Of a stretch of 64,000 nt of DNA, positions 1-11,536 are shown one piece after another. Made by a program: the position numbers and the translations under genes. How positions within the stretch are numbered: position 1 is the stretch's first letter; the number at the start of each line of letters is the position of its first letter. Source of the stretch: Macrostomum hystrix (lineage: Eukaryota > Platyhelminthes > Macrostomidae); contig CATNEN010000010.1 in assembly GCA_950097015.1 (NCBI GenBank), positions 2,744,501 through 2,808,500 of the forward strand, written 5' to 3'. The notes beneath the pieces are model-generated. The model was given only the letters and a program-made list of their open reading frames with translations. It did no database searches and was not told where the DNA came from.

Positions 1-67
1 TCCTTATCTGCGTTGTCAAGTGATCACTTGCTGCTGTGCCGCTACTTCGGTCTGTTCCGATTCTGCT

Positions 68-312
68 TGTGTCCTCTGTCCTCTTCCCACCCTCCGCTTG
101 TGTCCTCTGTCCTCTTCCCACCCTCCGCTTGTGTCCTCTGTCCACTTCCCACCCTCCGCTTGTGTCCTCTGTCCTCTTCCCACCCTCCGCTTGTGTCCTC
201 TGTCCACTTCCCACCCTCCGCTTGTGTCCTCTGTCCACTTCCCACCCTCCGCTTGTGTCCTCTGTCCACTTCCCACCATCCGCTTGTGTCCTCTGTCCAC
301 TTCCCAGCCTCG
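68..312. repeat. 31-bp minisatellite
   Basis: About eight tandem copies of a pyrimidine-rich 31-bp unit containing CCACCCTCCGCTTGTGTCC. Copies differ mainly by CTCTTCCC versus CCACTTCCC. Long open frames on both strands here come from repeat composition and are not genes. Bases 313-717 after it are unremarkable AT-rich DNA. Confidence 0.95.
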
Positions 313-717
313 CCTTCTGATCTGCAAAGTTTGTTTTCAGTTCTCACGTTGCTATCTGTGTGCTGTATACCAAATGTTATAATAATTTTTTTGCACTGAA
401 TAAATGTTGTTTGAAATGGTGGCTGCCATGCTGCCAGAGAGTGGGATTTCTGTCTGTGATGCTCTGATTTCTCCTTCATTATATTTATTTTTTATTCTAT
501 TATTAATCATAAAATCTATATTATTACTGTTGCACAGTGCTTCGCAGATATCTAGGTTTCCTTGTTATGCATTAAAATACGATTACAAATATAATATGCC
601 TTATTTTATTTGTGTTCGTGCGAATCACCGACTGTCAGTGTCCGGCTTGTCCGTTCCCAGCACCACTGATTGTTTAACTCGCTGATTGCTCTGATTATAA
701 TTTTGCATTTATGCCAT

Positions 718-1462
718 GCCATCCACTGACCTTGCCCTCCAATCCCCATCCACTGACCTTGCCCTCCAATCCCCATCCACTGACCTTGCCCTCCAATCCC
801 CATCCACTGACCTTGCCCTCCAATCCCCATCCACTGACCTTGCCCTCCAATCCCCATCCACTGACCTTGCCCTCCAATCCCCATCCACTGACCTTGCCCT
901 CCAATCCCCATCCACTGACCTTGCCCTCCAATCCCCATCTACTGACCTTGCCCTCCAATCCCAATCCACTGACCTTGCCCTCCAATCCCCATCCACTGAC
1001 CTTGCCCTCCAATCACCATTCACTGCCCATCCCCTCCAATCACCATCCACTAAACATCCCCTCCAATCACCATCCACTGAACATCCCCTCCAATCACCAT
1101 CCACTGACCATCCCCTCCAATCACCATCCACTGACCATCCCCTCCAATCACCATCCACTGCCCCTCCCCTCCAATCACCATCCACTGTCCATCCCCTCCA
1201 ATCACCATCCACTGAGCATCCCCTCCAATCACCATCCACTGCCCCTCCCCTCCAATCACCATCCACTGACCATCCCCTCCAATCACCATCCACTGCCCCT
1301 CCCCTCCAATCACCATCCACTGTCCATCCCCTCCAATCACCATCCACTGAGCATCCCCTCCAATCACCATCCACTGCCCCTCCCCTCCAATCACCATCCA
1401 CTGACCATCCCCTCCAATCACCATCCACTGAGCATCCCCTCCAATCACCATCCACTGACCAT
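718..1462. repeat. 27-bp minisatellite with two homogenised halves
   Basis: About 27 copies of a 27-bp unit. Up to about 1010 the unit contains GACCTTGCCCTCCAATCCCC. After that it contains CATCCCCTCCAATCACCATC, with variable bases after CCACTG. The switch is abrupt. The unit length is a multiple of three, so several frames stay open, but the peptides are simple repeats. Confidence 0.95.
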
Positions 1463-2238
1463 TACTCAAATTTTCTTATCATCGCTCTAGTGTAATTGAT
1501 TATTCTAAAAGTACTTTGAATTGTGCAAATGTGGCAATGTACTTTTAACAGAGCCAAATAATCTATTTAAGAAGCATAGAGTTTTTGCATTCAGCGCATG
1601 GTTAGAGTAGCACAATGCCAGAGCAGGCAATGCTAGCAAATACTTGAGTAATGCGGTATCACAAGAGAAGCATCAATGAAGGAGGCAAAGCTGTTTCGCC
1701 AAGTTGTTGCTTCAGAAAACTTCTGCTCCGCGTGAAGGCATGGCAGCGCTGCGCATTGTCCGAACCAACTGCTCTAATTCTAGACTGGTCTAACCTTTGC
1801 TATCGATTCTCTCGAAAATCTAAAATCCCTGTTCAACAAGAGCTTCATATTTTCATCCTCGAATTAATCATTCCCATGAGGTCTCAAATTCCCTTGTTTT
1901 GTTTTTCAAAGATCGATACTTTTCAGCTCTCTGGCAGCCGCACCAGTATGAGAAGCGTTGAAACTTGCATGTTTTATCCCGACCCAACGGCAACACAACC
2001 CGCTAGGATTAAGTTTCGGCTTGCGAGATACACAGAAATCAATTTTCTAAAGCCTAGTTAAACTTTCAAGTTTCACATCGGGTCAGCGAAAGTACTTTCC
2101 TTCAGGAATCTGAATTAAGTACGTGTTTTATACGAATGTAGTTTCCACAGAATAAAACGACCAAATATATATATAGTTATAACTCCGCTGCTGTACATGC
2201 TGCAGCATAAAACCTATCACTGCCTCACTTTATAACTC
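1463..2238. other. No convincing gene
   Basis: Ordinary non-repetitive sequence. A 136-codon plus-strand frame lies at 1651-2061, but it matches no family I recognise and has no splice context or domain, so I do not call it. Confidence 0.5.
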
Positions 2239-2432
2239 ACTATTTGCCTCACTTTGACATCCACTCGCTACCCCACTTTATCACTTACTCGCTGCCTCAC
2301 TTTATCACTCACTCGCTACCTCACTTTATCACTCACTCGCTACCTCACTTTATCATTCACTCGCTACCTCACTTTATCATTCACTCGCTACCTCACTTTA
2401 TCACTCACTCGCTACCTCACTTTATCAATCGC
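2239..2432. repeat. 24-bp minisatellite in an intron
   Basis: Eight copies of a 24-bp unit containing CTCACTTTATCACTCACTCG. It begins about 40 bp inside the intron that follows the minus-strand exon ending at 2468. Read on the minus strand each unit contains GTGAGTGAT, close to that exon's donor GTGAGTGAA. Confidence 0.93.
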
Positions 2433-2467
2433 AACCTCAACACCGCCGCCGCGGCCGCTTCACTCAC

Positions 2468-2937
2468 CTGGAATTCCCAATGGTTGGCAGCTGCAGCCGT
2501 GCGTTGGACGCCGCACGACGTTCGCGTCCGTCTGTGACGTTACCGGCTTCGCCTTCACCGCCGCAGTCGATCGCCACCTCCAGCGGAAGTGTAAAACTCT
2601 TTAGCCATACTCGACCGCTCCCAGCGCCCGCTGCGACACTTGGCGAGCTGGACGACGAAACCGACTGCCTCTGTCGCCAGAGCCGGCGCTCCGCCTGGCA
2701 GTCGCGGAGGCGGCAGAGCAGAGCGCCCAGTCCTATGAGGGCCAGCATTGCCAGCAGGCACAGGGCGGTCCTGGCGCCATCCCAGGGGTCATAGTCCAGC
2801 TGCTCCACTCTGGACTTGACGCTGTCGCTGCGGTAGAATCGGCTCAGTTCGTCGTAGGAGATCAGGCGCCTCTCGAAGTAGGCCTCCGCGGCCGCTGCTG
2901 CCGCTGGATCGCCGCCGCTATTGTTCAGAGGAGACAT
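2468..2937 (-). CDS. First exon of an unidentified single-pass membrane protein (partial)
   Basis: I do not recognise the family. The reading frame starts at the ATG at 2937 (MSPLNNSGG) and runs about 156 codons to a strong donor, CCAG|GTGAGT, at 2468 in phase 2. Visible features are an alanine run (about residues 11-16), an acidic/aromatic stretch (YDELSRFYRSDSVKSRV), one hydrophobic helix (about residues 57-77, ALCLLAMLALIGLGALLC) and then a basic RLRDC/RRLWRQRQ segment that would normally be cytosolic. A Ser-rich and Gly-rich tail follows. There is no signal peptide, so a type III or N-out topology is possible. Later exons should lie below 2468. I could not identify them among the minisatellites and they may lie outside the window. 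Confidence 0.5.
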
Positions 2938-3403
2938 GCGCCTTGCCCTGTTCTAATAGCTGATGACGGCATATTTTATTCTGCCAGCCTCTCAAACCTT
3001 CGTTGGATAGAGGGTTAACAGGAAGAGGTTGCGGGCTGTTGTGATTGGCCAACCAGGCAGAATTAAAATAGACCGAGCAGAACTGCCGCAGCTGCTCCGA
3101 GACAGCTTTTTGAGTAGAGGATGGAGGGGTAGAGAAGCAGCAGCTGACTGGGGAGGGCTGGGCAGGAGAGGAGAGAGCTGTAACAGATGTATATTCTTCG
3201 CCGTACGAGTTGCTTTTTCAGCAGTCAATATTCACTCCACAGATTTTGAGTAGCTTGAGTAGGAAAAATAGGATAAAATTCTATACCCTCAATAGAGGAT
3301 GCCAGTTTCCGTGTGCTGATTGTTAGCTCGTTACAAGGATTTTGGGGGAAGACACAATTGATTTGGAGGGCATTATCATAAATTTGGAGGCATTATCGAT
3401 TTG
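2938..3403. other. Upstream region, no gene seen
   Basis: Probable 5' flank of the minus-strand exon at 2937. TTAGAACAG just upstream of that start could be a splice or trans-splice acceptor. Nothing else is supported. Confidence 0.4.
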
Positions 3404-4362
3404 GGGGAGCGCACCATGTGGATGTGTGGGAGCGCACCATGTGGATGTGGGGGAGCGCACCATGTGAATGTGTGGGAGCGCACCAAGTGGATGTGGGGGA
3501 GCGCACCAAGTGGATGTGGGGGAGCTCACCATGTGGATGTGGGGAAGCTCACCATGTGGATGTGGGGGAGCTCACCATGTGGATGTGGGGGAGCTCACCA
3601 TGTGGATGTAGGGGAGCGCACCATGTGGATGTGGGGGAGCGCACCATGTGGATGTAGGGGAGCGCACCATGTGGATGTAGGGGAGCGCACCATGTGGATG
3701 TGGGGGAGCGCACCATGTGGATGTAGGGGAGCGCACCATGTGGATGTAGGGGAGCGCACCATGTGGATGTGGGGGAGCGCACCATGTGGATGTAGGGGAG
3801 CGCACCATGTGGATGTGGGGGAGCGCACCATGTGGATGTGGGGGAGCGCACCATGTGGATGTAGGGGAGCGCACCATGTGGATGTGGGGGAGCGCACCAT
3901 GTGGATGTAGGGGAGCGCACCATGTGGATGTAGGGGAGCTCACCATGTGGATGTAGGGGAGCGCACCATGTGGATGTGGGGGAGCGCACCAAGTGGATGT
4001 GGGGGAGCGCACCATGTGAATGTGTGAGAGCGCACCAACTGGATGTGGGGGAGCGCACCAAAAGTGGATGTGGGGGAGCGCACCATGTGGATGTGGGGGA
4101 GCGCACCATGTGGATGTGGGGGAGCGCACCATGTGGATGTAGGGGAGCGCACCATGTGGATGTAGGGGAGCGCACCATGTGGATGTGGGGGAGCGCACCA
4201 TGTGGATGTGGGGGAGCGCACCATGTGGATGTAGGGGAGCGCACCATGTGGATGTGGGGGAGCGCACCATGTGGATGTGGGGGAGCGCACCATGTGGATG
4301 TGGGGGAGCGCACCATGTGGATGTAGGGGAGCGCACCATGTGGATGTAGGGGAGCGCACCAC
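3404..4362. repeat. 23-bp minisatellite
   Basis: About 41 copies of a 23-bp unit, GGGAGCGCACCATGTGGATG plus TGG or TAG. Variant blocks (AGCTCACC, CACCAAGTGG, a short AAAG insertion near 4060) recur in clusters, which indicates local unequal exchange. The frames on both strands are repeat artefacts. Confidence 0.95.
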
Positions 4363-5993
4363 ATTTCTATAGCTGAGGTCGCTCTGAATGGCATCAGATA
4401 TTCTTTTAACTGGCCGTGTTCGGCAATGGATTATCAGGCAAGGTCGCGGCTCTGACCTGAGTGCGTGAACTCAGAGCAAGGTTCCAAATGGAGCTCGCAC
4501 TCTTACTCCCACGAGTCCCATATGAGCATTGGGGGCCTCAGTATCCATGCGAATCCGCTGCACCTCCTTCTCTGCCTCTCTTACTGCATCACTGCACTTT
4601 GCTATGCAGGCACTGTGTTGAATTATTCAGATAAAAACTGTCAATTACAGGTCTACCATCCGCTGCGCACGGAGCTCTTGCCAATTTCGCTTTCACAATG
4701 CGCACTACAAGGCCTGGGGTGACCGCGGACCTGGCAGCCACACATAAATGGGCCGGGCCTACCTCGGCTGGAACATTATTTTGGCTAATGCGGGTTTGTT
4801 TTCTGAATGATCGCGACTCGATCCGGCTGTCCTAGACTGCCTGTTGTGGGGAATTAAAGAGATAAAGTCATCCTGCGAGTGTCACACGATCTGGTCTGCA
4901 AGGTAATTTCTAAAATATTCGGCAAGAGCGTTGGCTTATTCCCTAATAATGCGAATCGCAAATGTGGACTGACTTTTCATTAACGTTTCGAGTGCCCTTT
5001 TGTGTATTTTTATCCGAACACTTTGCGGAAAAGAGCTTCGAAGTGCGTCACCCCTGTTTGCTTGAATTAGCTAGGAAAGTATAAATATTAATGCCAGCTT
5101 GAGTTAAACATAACAATTGCATTACAAAAGCGAGTTCCCAAAATGACTACTTCCTGTAAAGTTGAAGTACGTTTAGGTCAGGAAACAAAATTAAAGATTA
5201 CTAAAATTTTACATCACTGGTACAAAATAAGCCGCAGTTTCAGTGGAGAACTTACGGCGCACTGTACAGCAGGTAGAGTTAAATCTTATGGGAGACTTTC
5301 GGGGTGCTGATCGACCAGTCTGCAAATGGGATGGCAACACGAATATGCAATACAATTAGGCACAAAGATTTTAAGACTTCGTTCATAGACAGGGACTACG
5401 AAATTACTCCCTAGTTCTTATCATATTTAGTGTTCTGGGTATTTAGTAGTCCCTGGTTCATAGATTCCGATAATGCATTAAATAGAAGAGAAAAATTCGT
5501 GAAACGGAAAGCGAAATCATTATTACAGAGCGAGTACTTAAAACCATTCATTGAAGCGGTATGAAAAATTATTTCAAAACAAAGAGTAACAAATAGATGT
5601 TACATGGCAAAATGTCGTATTAGGTTAGGCTAACGTCTTAGGTTAACAAAAGTACAAAAAAAACATAAATGAAAATGGCCATATTACAGTATGGTTTAAA
5701 ATTAGACCTGTGAGAGTTAGTTTAAAACCGGTGTAGATAAAAACGCTAGTTGTGAAAGAAGAATGTTTTAGTTCTAGAGGTTAACTAACTGCAAATCAGA
5801 ATAATATATATAATAAATTTTAGAAATAAATATTTGTTTTGAAGCCAGAAAGCTAATTTTAGGTGCTTTTGTTTTATTATGTAAATAGCGCTAATTTAAG
5901 ATGAACTCCGAAATCCTTTTTTTCTACTCGGGTCTAACTTGTCTCTGTAAGCCATATATTATTTTTAATGCAAAAATAAAACCCGACAAAAAG
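4363..5993. other. Intergenic, no gene seen
   Basis: Single-copy DNA that becomes AT-rich after about 5000. It is the presumed promoter and 5' flank of the plus-strand gene starting near 5994. No RNA gene or conserved coding signal was seen. Confidence 0.5.
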
Positions 5994-8900
5994 ATGTATA
6001 CCGTGTTTTTAGGTTCCATATTTTTGTTTTCAGCTTTTTTTGCTAATCACGTCTCTTTTTGCAACCAATGTGGTCCTCGCAATTTTGTCATTAAAAGGCA
6101 CTCGATAATTCGAACTCAGGATTCTATTGCCAACGGAGCATCGGTGATCAAATCACTTCGTACAAAAACAATAGAAGAATGTGAGAGCAAATGCTGTGAA
6201 TCATCAGAGTGCACTGCAGCAATCTACGAAGTGTCGGTAAGCATTATATGTCGTCCAGAAAAGTAAACAAATAAAATTAGAACTTGTCTCAATTCTTCTC
6301 CGAATAAATTATCTGTATCTTTCGTTTTTCTCTACAGCCTTAAATAATCTGTGTGAAGTATATATTTTTAGTTTCGTAGTTAGTTAATTTTAGGTTATTT
6401 TGGTTAATTTTCTAAAAATCAAACCAGCAGTTTAATTTCTGGACAATTTTGTGTTAGTAAAAAAAGACATTTCTGGGCAAAACTGATTGCATACTTATAT
6501 TTTGAGTACATTTTTTCATGCTAAGAATTTCTATTATATAAAAATGTTATATTTGATTCTGGAAATATATTAAATTATTAGAGTTAAACTTTTTCAGCTA
6601 TGTTTAATAAAAAACTACCTTTGAATTTCACTCGATTAAAATGTAACTCAAACCTATAAAAGTAAAAAAACCTTACTAAATTTACAAGACACAGCATGTA
6701 AAATTATTGTTACTTAAGCTATACTATTACAGCTTGCTATACCTAGATTTTATGACCAAATTTGATTCATAGTGCAATTAGAAGACTACGAATCGATATA
6801 GCTAGTTTCTGGCTCTTCTTTTTCTGTGCACATTCTGTTTGCACTTTATCTTCTCTCCCACACCAATCAGAGCAAAAACCTTTGCTACCTGTTCAACTGT
6901 GGAGTTGCTGCCGCTCTATGCGACTTTGAGACCCACGCCCGCTATGTGGCGGCTGTCAGGATGGCGGTGCTGCCCTCCGCTGGCAACCAGCCGGCCACGA
7001 TGAAGACACCAGACACTGCTGCACCAGCTTCTGCTCCAGCCGAAACTAAAAAGACCCAAGCAATAGTTGGTGAGTCTTGAGCTTTCACTTAGGACTTAAA
7101 AATATGTCCTCCTTTAATTTATTCAATGCGAAATATACGTTTTATCTACAGACGAGCCGAGTTAATTGCATTCACTCCAGCGAGAAAGCAACAAGCGACA
7201 AAGAGCAGCATTGTAAGACAGGTGCAGAAACCATGGGTGGCAGATTTGCCTGAGTTCCTTTTCATTTTGCGGTGATTGGCAAGCCTAACTCTAATTTATA
7301 GGTGTCGGAGAGGGTGAGGGGTCTTTGCCTCTCGCACCAAGGTCCCTAAGCTCGATTCCGCGGCGAGGCCACATTCATTTGTCGTGCAATTTGCGCCCAT
7401 GAAGGCTAGGGAGTGTAAACTGCCTGAGGATAAGAAATTAAGAGCAGATGTACACACCTGTGTGAGTGTGTGCCCGCTTTCGGCATCTGAGACAGAATTG
7501 TTATAACCTTATGATTATAGTGTCTGGTGAAATGGTTAACAGTGAAACTGTATTGCTTGCCATTATTTTCTTGTTTCGCTTTTTTTTTAAACTAATAAAA
7601 CTGATCGCTGCGCTCAAATCGATACTCTGCTGCGCTCAAATCAACAACCTTATTGATGTGATTGCTGATTGCATTAATCATGCTTGTTGTACAGCTGCCG
7701 AGGCTACTTCTCAGCCAGCACTGCCATCTCTGCCGCCGCCGCCTCCTCCGCCGCCTCCTCGACCTCCGTCAGCTCCGACAAAAGCTCCAATTGCTAAGCA
7801 GCAGCAGCAGCAGAAGCAGCCACTGCAGCAGCAGCAGCAGGGAAAGCCTCAAGTCTGCCGCTACCCGGACCTTCAATTCCAGTGTCGCGACATCACCAAG
7901 GCGCCTCACTGCATCGCCATCTACGATCGCTGCGACGGTGTCGTCCACTGCGGAGACGGCAGCGATGAGTTGGACTGCTCAGTGGCATCCGCTGCTCCCC
8001 TTGAGCCATCGAAAAGTTTTGGTTAGCAATCAATTGTTACTACTGCAATACTGTTGTTTTAAACGTCCCGCAATTCCGCTTCTCAAACGAGTCATTCCCA
8101 AGACAGGTTTGAGGCCCTGTAACGGCTTTAGCAAAAGCTCTTTTATGCTGTTAAGCATGGTACCGAGAAATCCAGGCGCTTCACTTTTTGACGGAGAAAT
8201 CATTTTCGTTAGGATTTAGTAAAAAAATTGAAAAACAGATGACAAAGACTGCGACTTTTTCTTCCAGCTGATGCCAGGTCCATCCTGCAGGCAGCTGCTG
8301 CCGCAGCCACCAGATCAAACCAGCAGCAGAAGCAGCCGCAGATGCAACACACAGGGAAGGTGGCCGAGCACCACATGCTGGCACAGAGCGTACCGACGCC
8401 GCTGCCGCCCGGAGCCCGAATGTCCGAGCTGCCACACGCCCAGGGCAGCATCCAGCTCAGCCGGGCGCCCCAGTCTGCCGATGACCAGCAGCTGCCAGGC
8501 GGTCCAGACGCTTTCCTAAAAAGTCCGGCCGCCTCTCGCTACGGCTTCGACGATGCGACCGACCTGCTGCTGAGGAAGCCGGCTGGGGCCGCAGCTGATG
8601 ACTGGCCGTCCTCGGAGAAGTCCGTCGGGGGCAGCCAGCGTTGGTTGCCTAGCAACGATAGGTCGCTGGATTACGACAGACTAGGAGCCAGGCTTGATCC
8701 GGACACAATCTACAACCTGGGTGAGTTGGGCGCCATAAGTTCTCAGAGTTGTTTTGCTTTTGCCTGAGTGATCGTTGCTGGGTGGCAATTGACCAAACTT
8801 GACCAAACTTCACCCCCACAGACAATCCAGATAAAAGCTCTTCAGCCCTGGACAAATCAGACGCCGCTGACGCCGAGTTCTATCGACTGGGCGCCGCCTC

Positions 8901-10032
8901 CGCCGACCGGACCTACGCCGACCGCGACCCGGACAGCGCTCCGTCAGTCGGCGTCTACGACGATTTTAGCGCCGCTTCGATGCGCCGGCGGCAGCGGCTC
9001 AAGCAGCTCGCCGCGGTAGCCGCCGCCTCCGCCGCTGCCCAGCCCGCGTCCCGCTTCTCGTCATCGTCGGCGGCTGCGGCTGCCGAGCCGTGGAGGCCGC
9101 GATCCAGCGACATCGGTGAACTGGACCTGCCAAGGACGAACGGTCCATCAAAGCATTTGGGAGCAGCCACTAAGGCGCCTGAAAGAGGTCAGTGCAAGTG
9201 CTTTGTGTTTGCAACCATTTGAAGAGCTTTTGAGCACAGTAGCATTGTGCATTGTATATACAGCTTACATTTTTCTTAGAAATTAGAGATTAGCAAAACG
9301 TCTTTGAGACCGATTATTTTACGAGTAGAATTTAGGGGTCTTTGTTAAAATGTTATCGTCAATCTAGGAAGTCACAATTTTTTTGTGTTTCGTAGAAATA
9401 TATCTTGAAAGTACCGATATAGTTCGTATTTATTGTTATTTAGAAAGCCGCGTGTTTAATAAAATAAGCCGGCGGGTTTTGTCTTTTTAAAATGTTTCAT
9501 GGTTTTAAGAAATACTATACAATGAGGTTCAAATGAATTCAATTAACTGCTGTCTTCTACTATACTTATTAGAAATCAGCAGTGTTTCTTGGAAATGAGC
9601 AGTGCTTCTTAGAAATGAGCAGTGTTTCTTAGAAATGAGCAGTGTTTCTTAGCAATCAGCAGTGTTTCTTCGAAGTCAGCAGCGTCAGCTGTTTTTATAG
9701 TTGCATTTGTCAAGCCAAATACCACATTAAATTTTCCAGCCGTCACCAGGAAGTTGCCGCCGCCACCTCCGCCTCCGCCGGTCCGGCAGCCGCAACAGCA
9801 GCCGCAGCATCGCCTGACTGCGCAGTCGCAGGCTGAGCTGGCCGAGCTCATGGAGAATTATCGGCAGTCCCGCACGGCGGTGGTCGCCCTGGCCCTGGGC
9901 CTGGGGCTCAGCCTGGTTGCCGTGCTGTTCCTCACCTGCCGCATCCGGCAGCTGCGCGCCAGATTCAGGCGAGGCGGCAAAACCCTGACTAGCGACGAGG
10001 CGGACTACCTCATCAACGGCATGTACCTGTGA
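5994..10032 (+). CDS. MANSC + LDL-receptor class A single-pass membrane protein (LRP11-like)
   Basis: Six exons with consistent phases: 5994-6236, 6871-7069, 7695-8021, 8268-8720, 8822-9187 and 9740-10032 (626 aa). The start at 5994 opens directly onto a signal peptide (MYTVFLGSIFLFSAFFA). An in-frame ATG at 5901 would bury it. Residues about 23-110 look like a MANSC domain spread over exons 1 and 2, with ECESKCCESSECTAAIYE and NLCYLFNCG. After a proline/glutamine linker, residues about 202-242 form an LDLa module ending in CGDGSDELDC, the calcium-binding signature. A long low-complexity stalk follows, then a transmembrane helix (about 576-596), a basic stop-transfer and a short tail ending YLINGMYL. 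The MANSC-plus-LDLa order resembles LRP11, a cell-surface protein. The role is unknown. Introns 2-5 start after phase 1, typical of extracellular modular genes. AATAAA at 10374-10379 is a possible polyadenylation signal. Confidence 0.82.
7311..7478 (+). repeat. tRNA-derived SINE (family 1), decayed copy
   Basis: Lies in intron 2 of the MANSC/LDLa gene, sense to it. The box B-like GCTCGATTCC is near 7350. It is followed by GGCCACATTCATTTG and the body motif GAGCAGATGTACACACCTGT, shared with the copies at 12.1, 13.6 and 44.6 kb. The box A half is rearranged here. Confidence 0.75.
9568..9680. repeat. 20-bp minisatellite in intron 5
   Basis: Five to six copies of TTAGAAATGAGCAGTGTTTC-type units, about 60 bp upstream of the final exon of the MANSC/LDLa gene. 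It is one of several introns here with a private short array. Confidence 0.85.
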
Positions 10033-11467
10033 TGAAGCGGCCTGGTTGCTAAGAATATCAAAGCCAAGATTTGAGATTTGAACTGTTCAACTGTTTTGAC
10101 AAAATGGAGGAACGCAAACAAAGATTAACAAAGATAAACAAATATTTTTATGAACTCATTACTTTCATATTTAAATATCCTAAAAAAAGTCTGTTTTATT
10201 ATCCTGATATCCTGATTAAGCAAACTTTCCACTTGTTAACTTATTTAACTGTCTGAATTATCTTTTTGTCATTGAAAAGTGGGAAAGAAACTATTTTTGT
10301 ACCGAAAAATTTCTAGGAAACACAATGATTTCGAACTCACAGTTAAACGTTTTAAAATTTTTCACTGTAATTAAATAAAATGGCTTTTATTCAAATAGGT
10401 AAAAATTAATGCGGACAAAATCGAATAAAACTATAAATACGCTCGTACATTTTTACGTCGTGTGTAATCTTTCTTAGAATGTGTTTGTCGTTCGTCGAAA
10501 ATGCCGGTGTTTTCTAATCAGTCTGCTGGGGGTCTTGTGCAATGTGAAGAGATGATATTTTGACAAAAACTTTTAACTATGATTTTATCAAGTCGGAAAT
10601 GTCTTATATCATTATTTTTATTAAATCCACATCTTATTGTCTGTGTTTGTGTCTTTGTGTATTTTTTTGCTAACTTATTTTTCCTTCAAAATATGTTTTC
10701 ACACTTTCTTTGCACTTATGAGTCATGCTTTTCTTTGTGTCTGTAAAAGTGAAACAATTCTGCGACATTGCTACTCACCCAGCAGCAAAAAATTGCAGGA
10801 GTACGTTGATTAAAATTCCTAAAGTTCGTTTTTTACATTTTAAGTTCTTTTTTATTTTCTTTTTAATACAATTTGTCAGTCAGCACTTCTGTTTAATATA
10901 TATACTAAAGCATATTATACAGCTTGTCGTTATTTTCTTTCTATAATAATACTCGTATTTAAATAACTCTTTTTGTATGCACCACACTGCATTGAGTGTC
11001 ACATTTTATTTCATAATCATTCAGTTACATTTCAGATGAATAATGTCCCGTATTTTAAAAAAGTCTTTTTAATTGACATTTTTGTTTAGTCAGAACCAGT
11101 GAGCAGCGTGACATTTTCTATTTAACCATTTCCGGCTTTGCAAAAAGTTTTGCGACCTGCTAAACAAACCATCCCACACTTCTTAACCTGCATTCATGTC
11201 TTTAACTGCCTACTGTTCAGTAGCCATTCAGATTTCCTAGTCGGGGGGCATGTCTCCCTGTCACTTGATTGTTGTTGTAACTGAAATAAAAACAAGTGTG
11301 GATATGAGCAGTCTACTGGTTCAGGCTTCAAGATCTTGGCTTACCTTTTACCTGGGAGGACAGCTTCTTTTTTGGTTCATCGTGTTCTTGAGCTGAATTA
11401 AATTTTAGCTTTGAGCAACGCTTTCATTTTTTGCCTCTGATACGGCCCGTGAATAAATGAGTGAAGA
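10033..11467. other. AT-rich intergenic, no gene
   Basis: 3' flank between the plus-strand gene ending at 10032 and the minus-strand gene ending at 11537. It includes AATAAA motifs. No coding or RNA gene was seen. Confidence 0.5.
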
Positions 11468-11477
11468 TTTATTTATT
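11468..11477 (-). promoter_or_regulatory. Polyadenylation signal
   Basis: TTTATTTATT on the plus strand gives overlapping AATAAA hexamers on the minus strand, about 60 nt downstream of the stop codon at 11537. This is a good position for 3' end formation of that gene. Confidence 0.6.
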
Positions 11478-11536
11478 TAATAAAAAATATTGCGGTTTAA
11501 CAAGAGCAAACACCAGTACTTGAAATGCCGCTAGCT

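Noticed and set aside
1651-2061. 136-codon plus-strand frame
   Set aside because: No domain, no splice support, composition unlike neighbouring exons.
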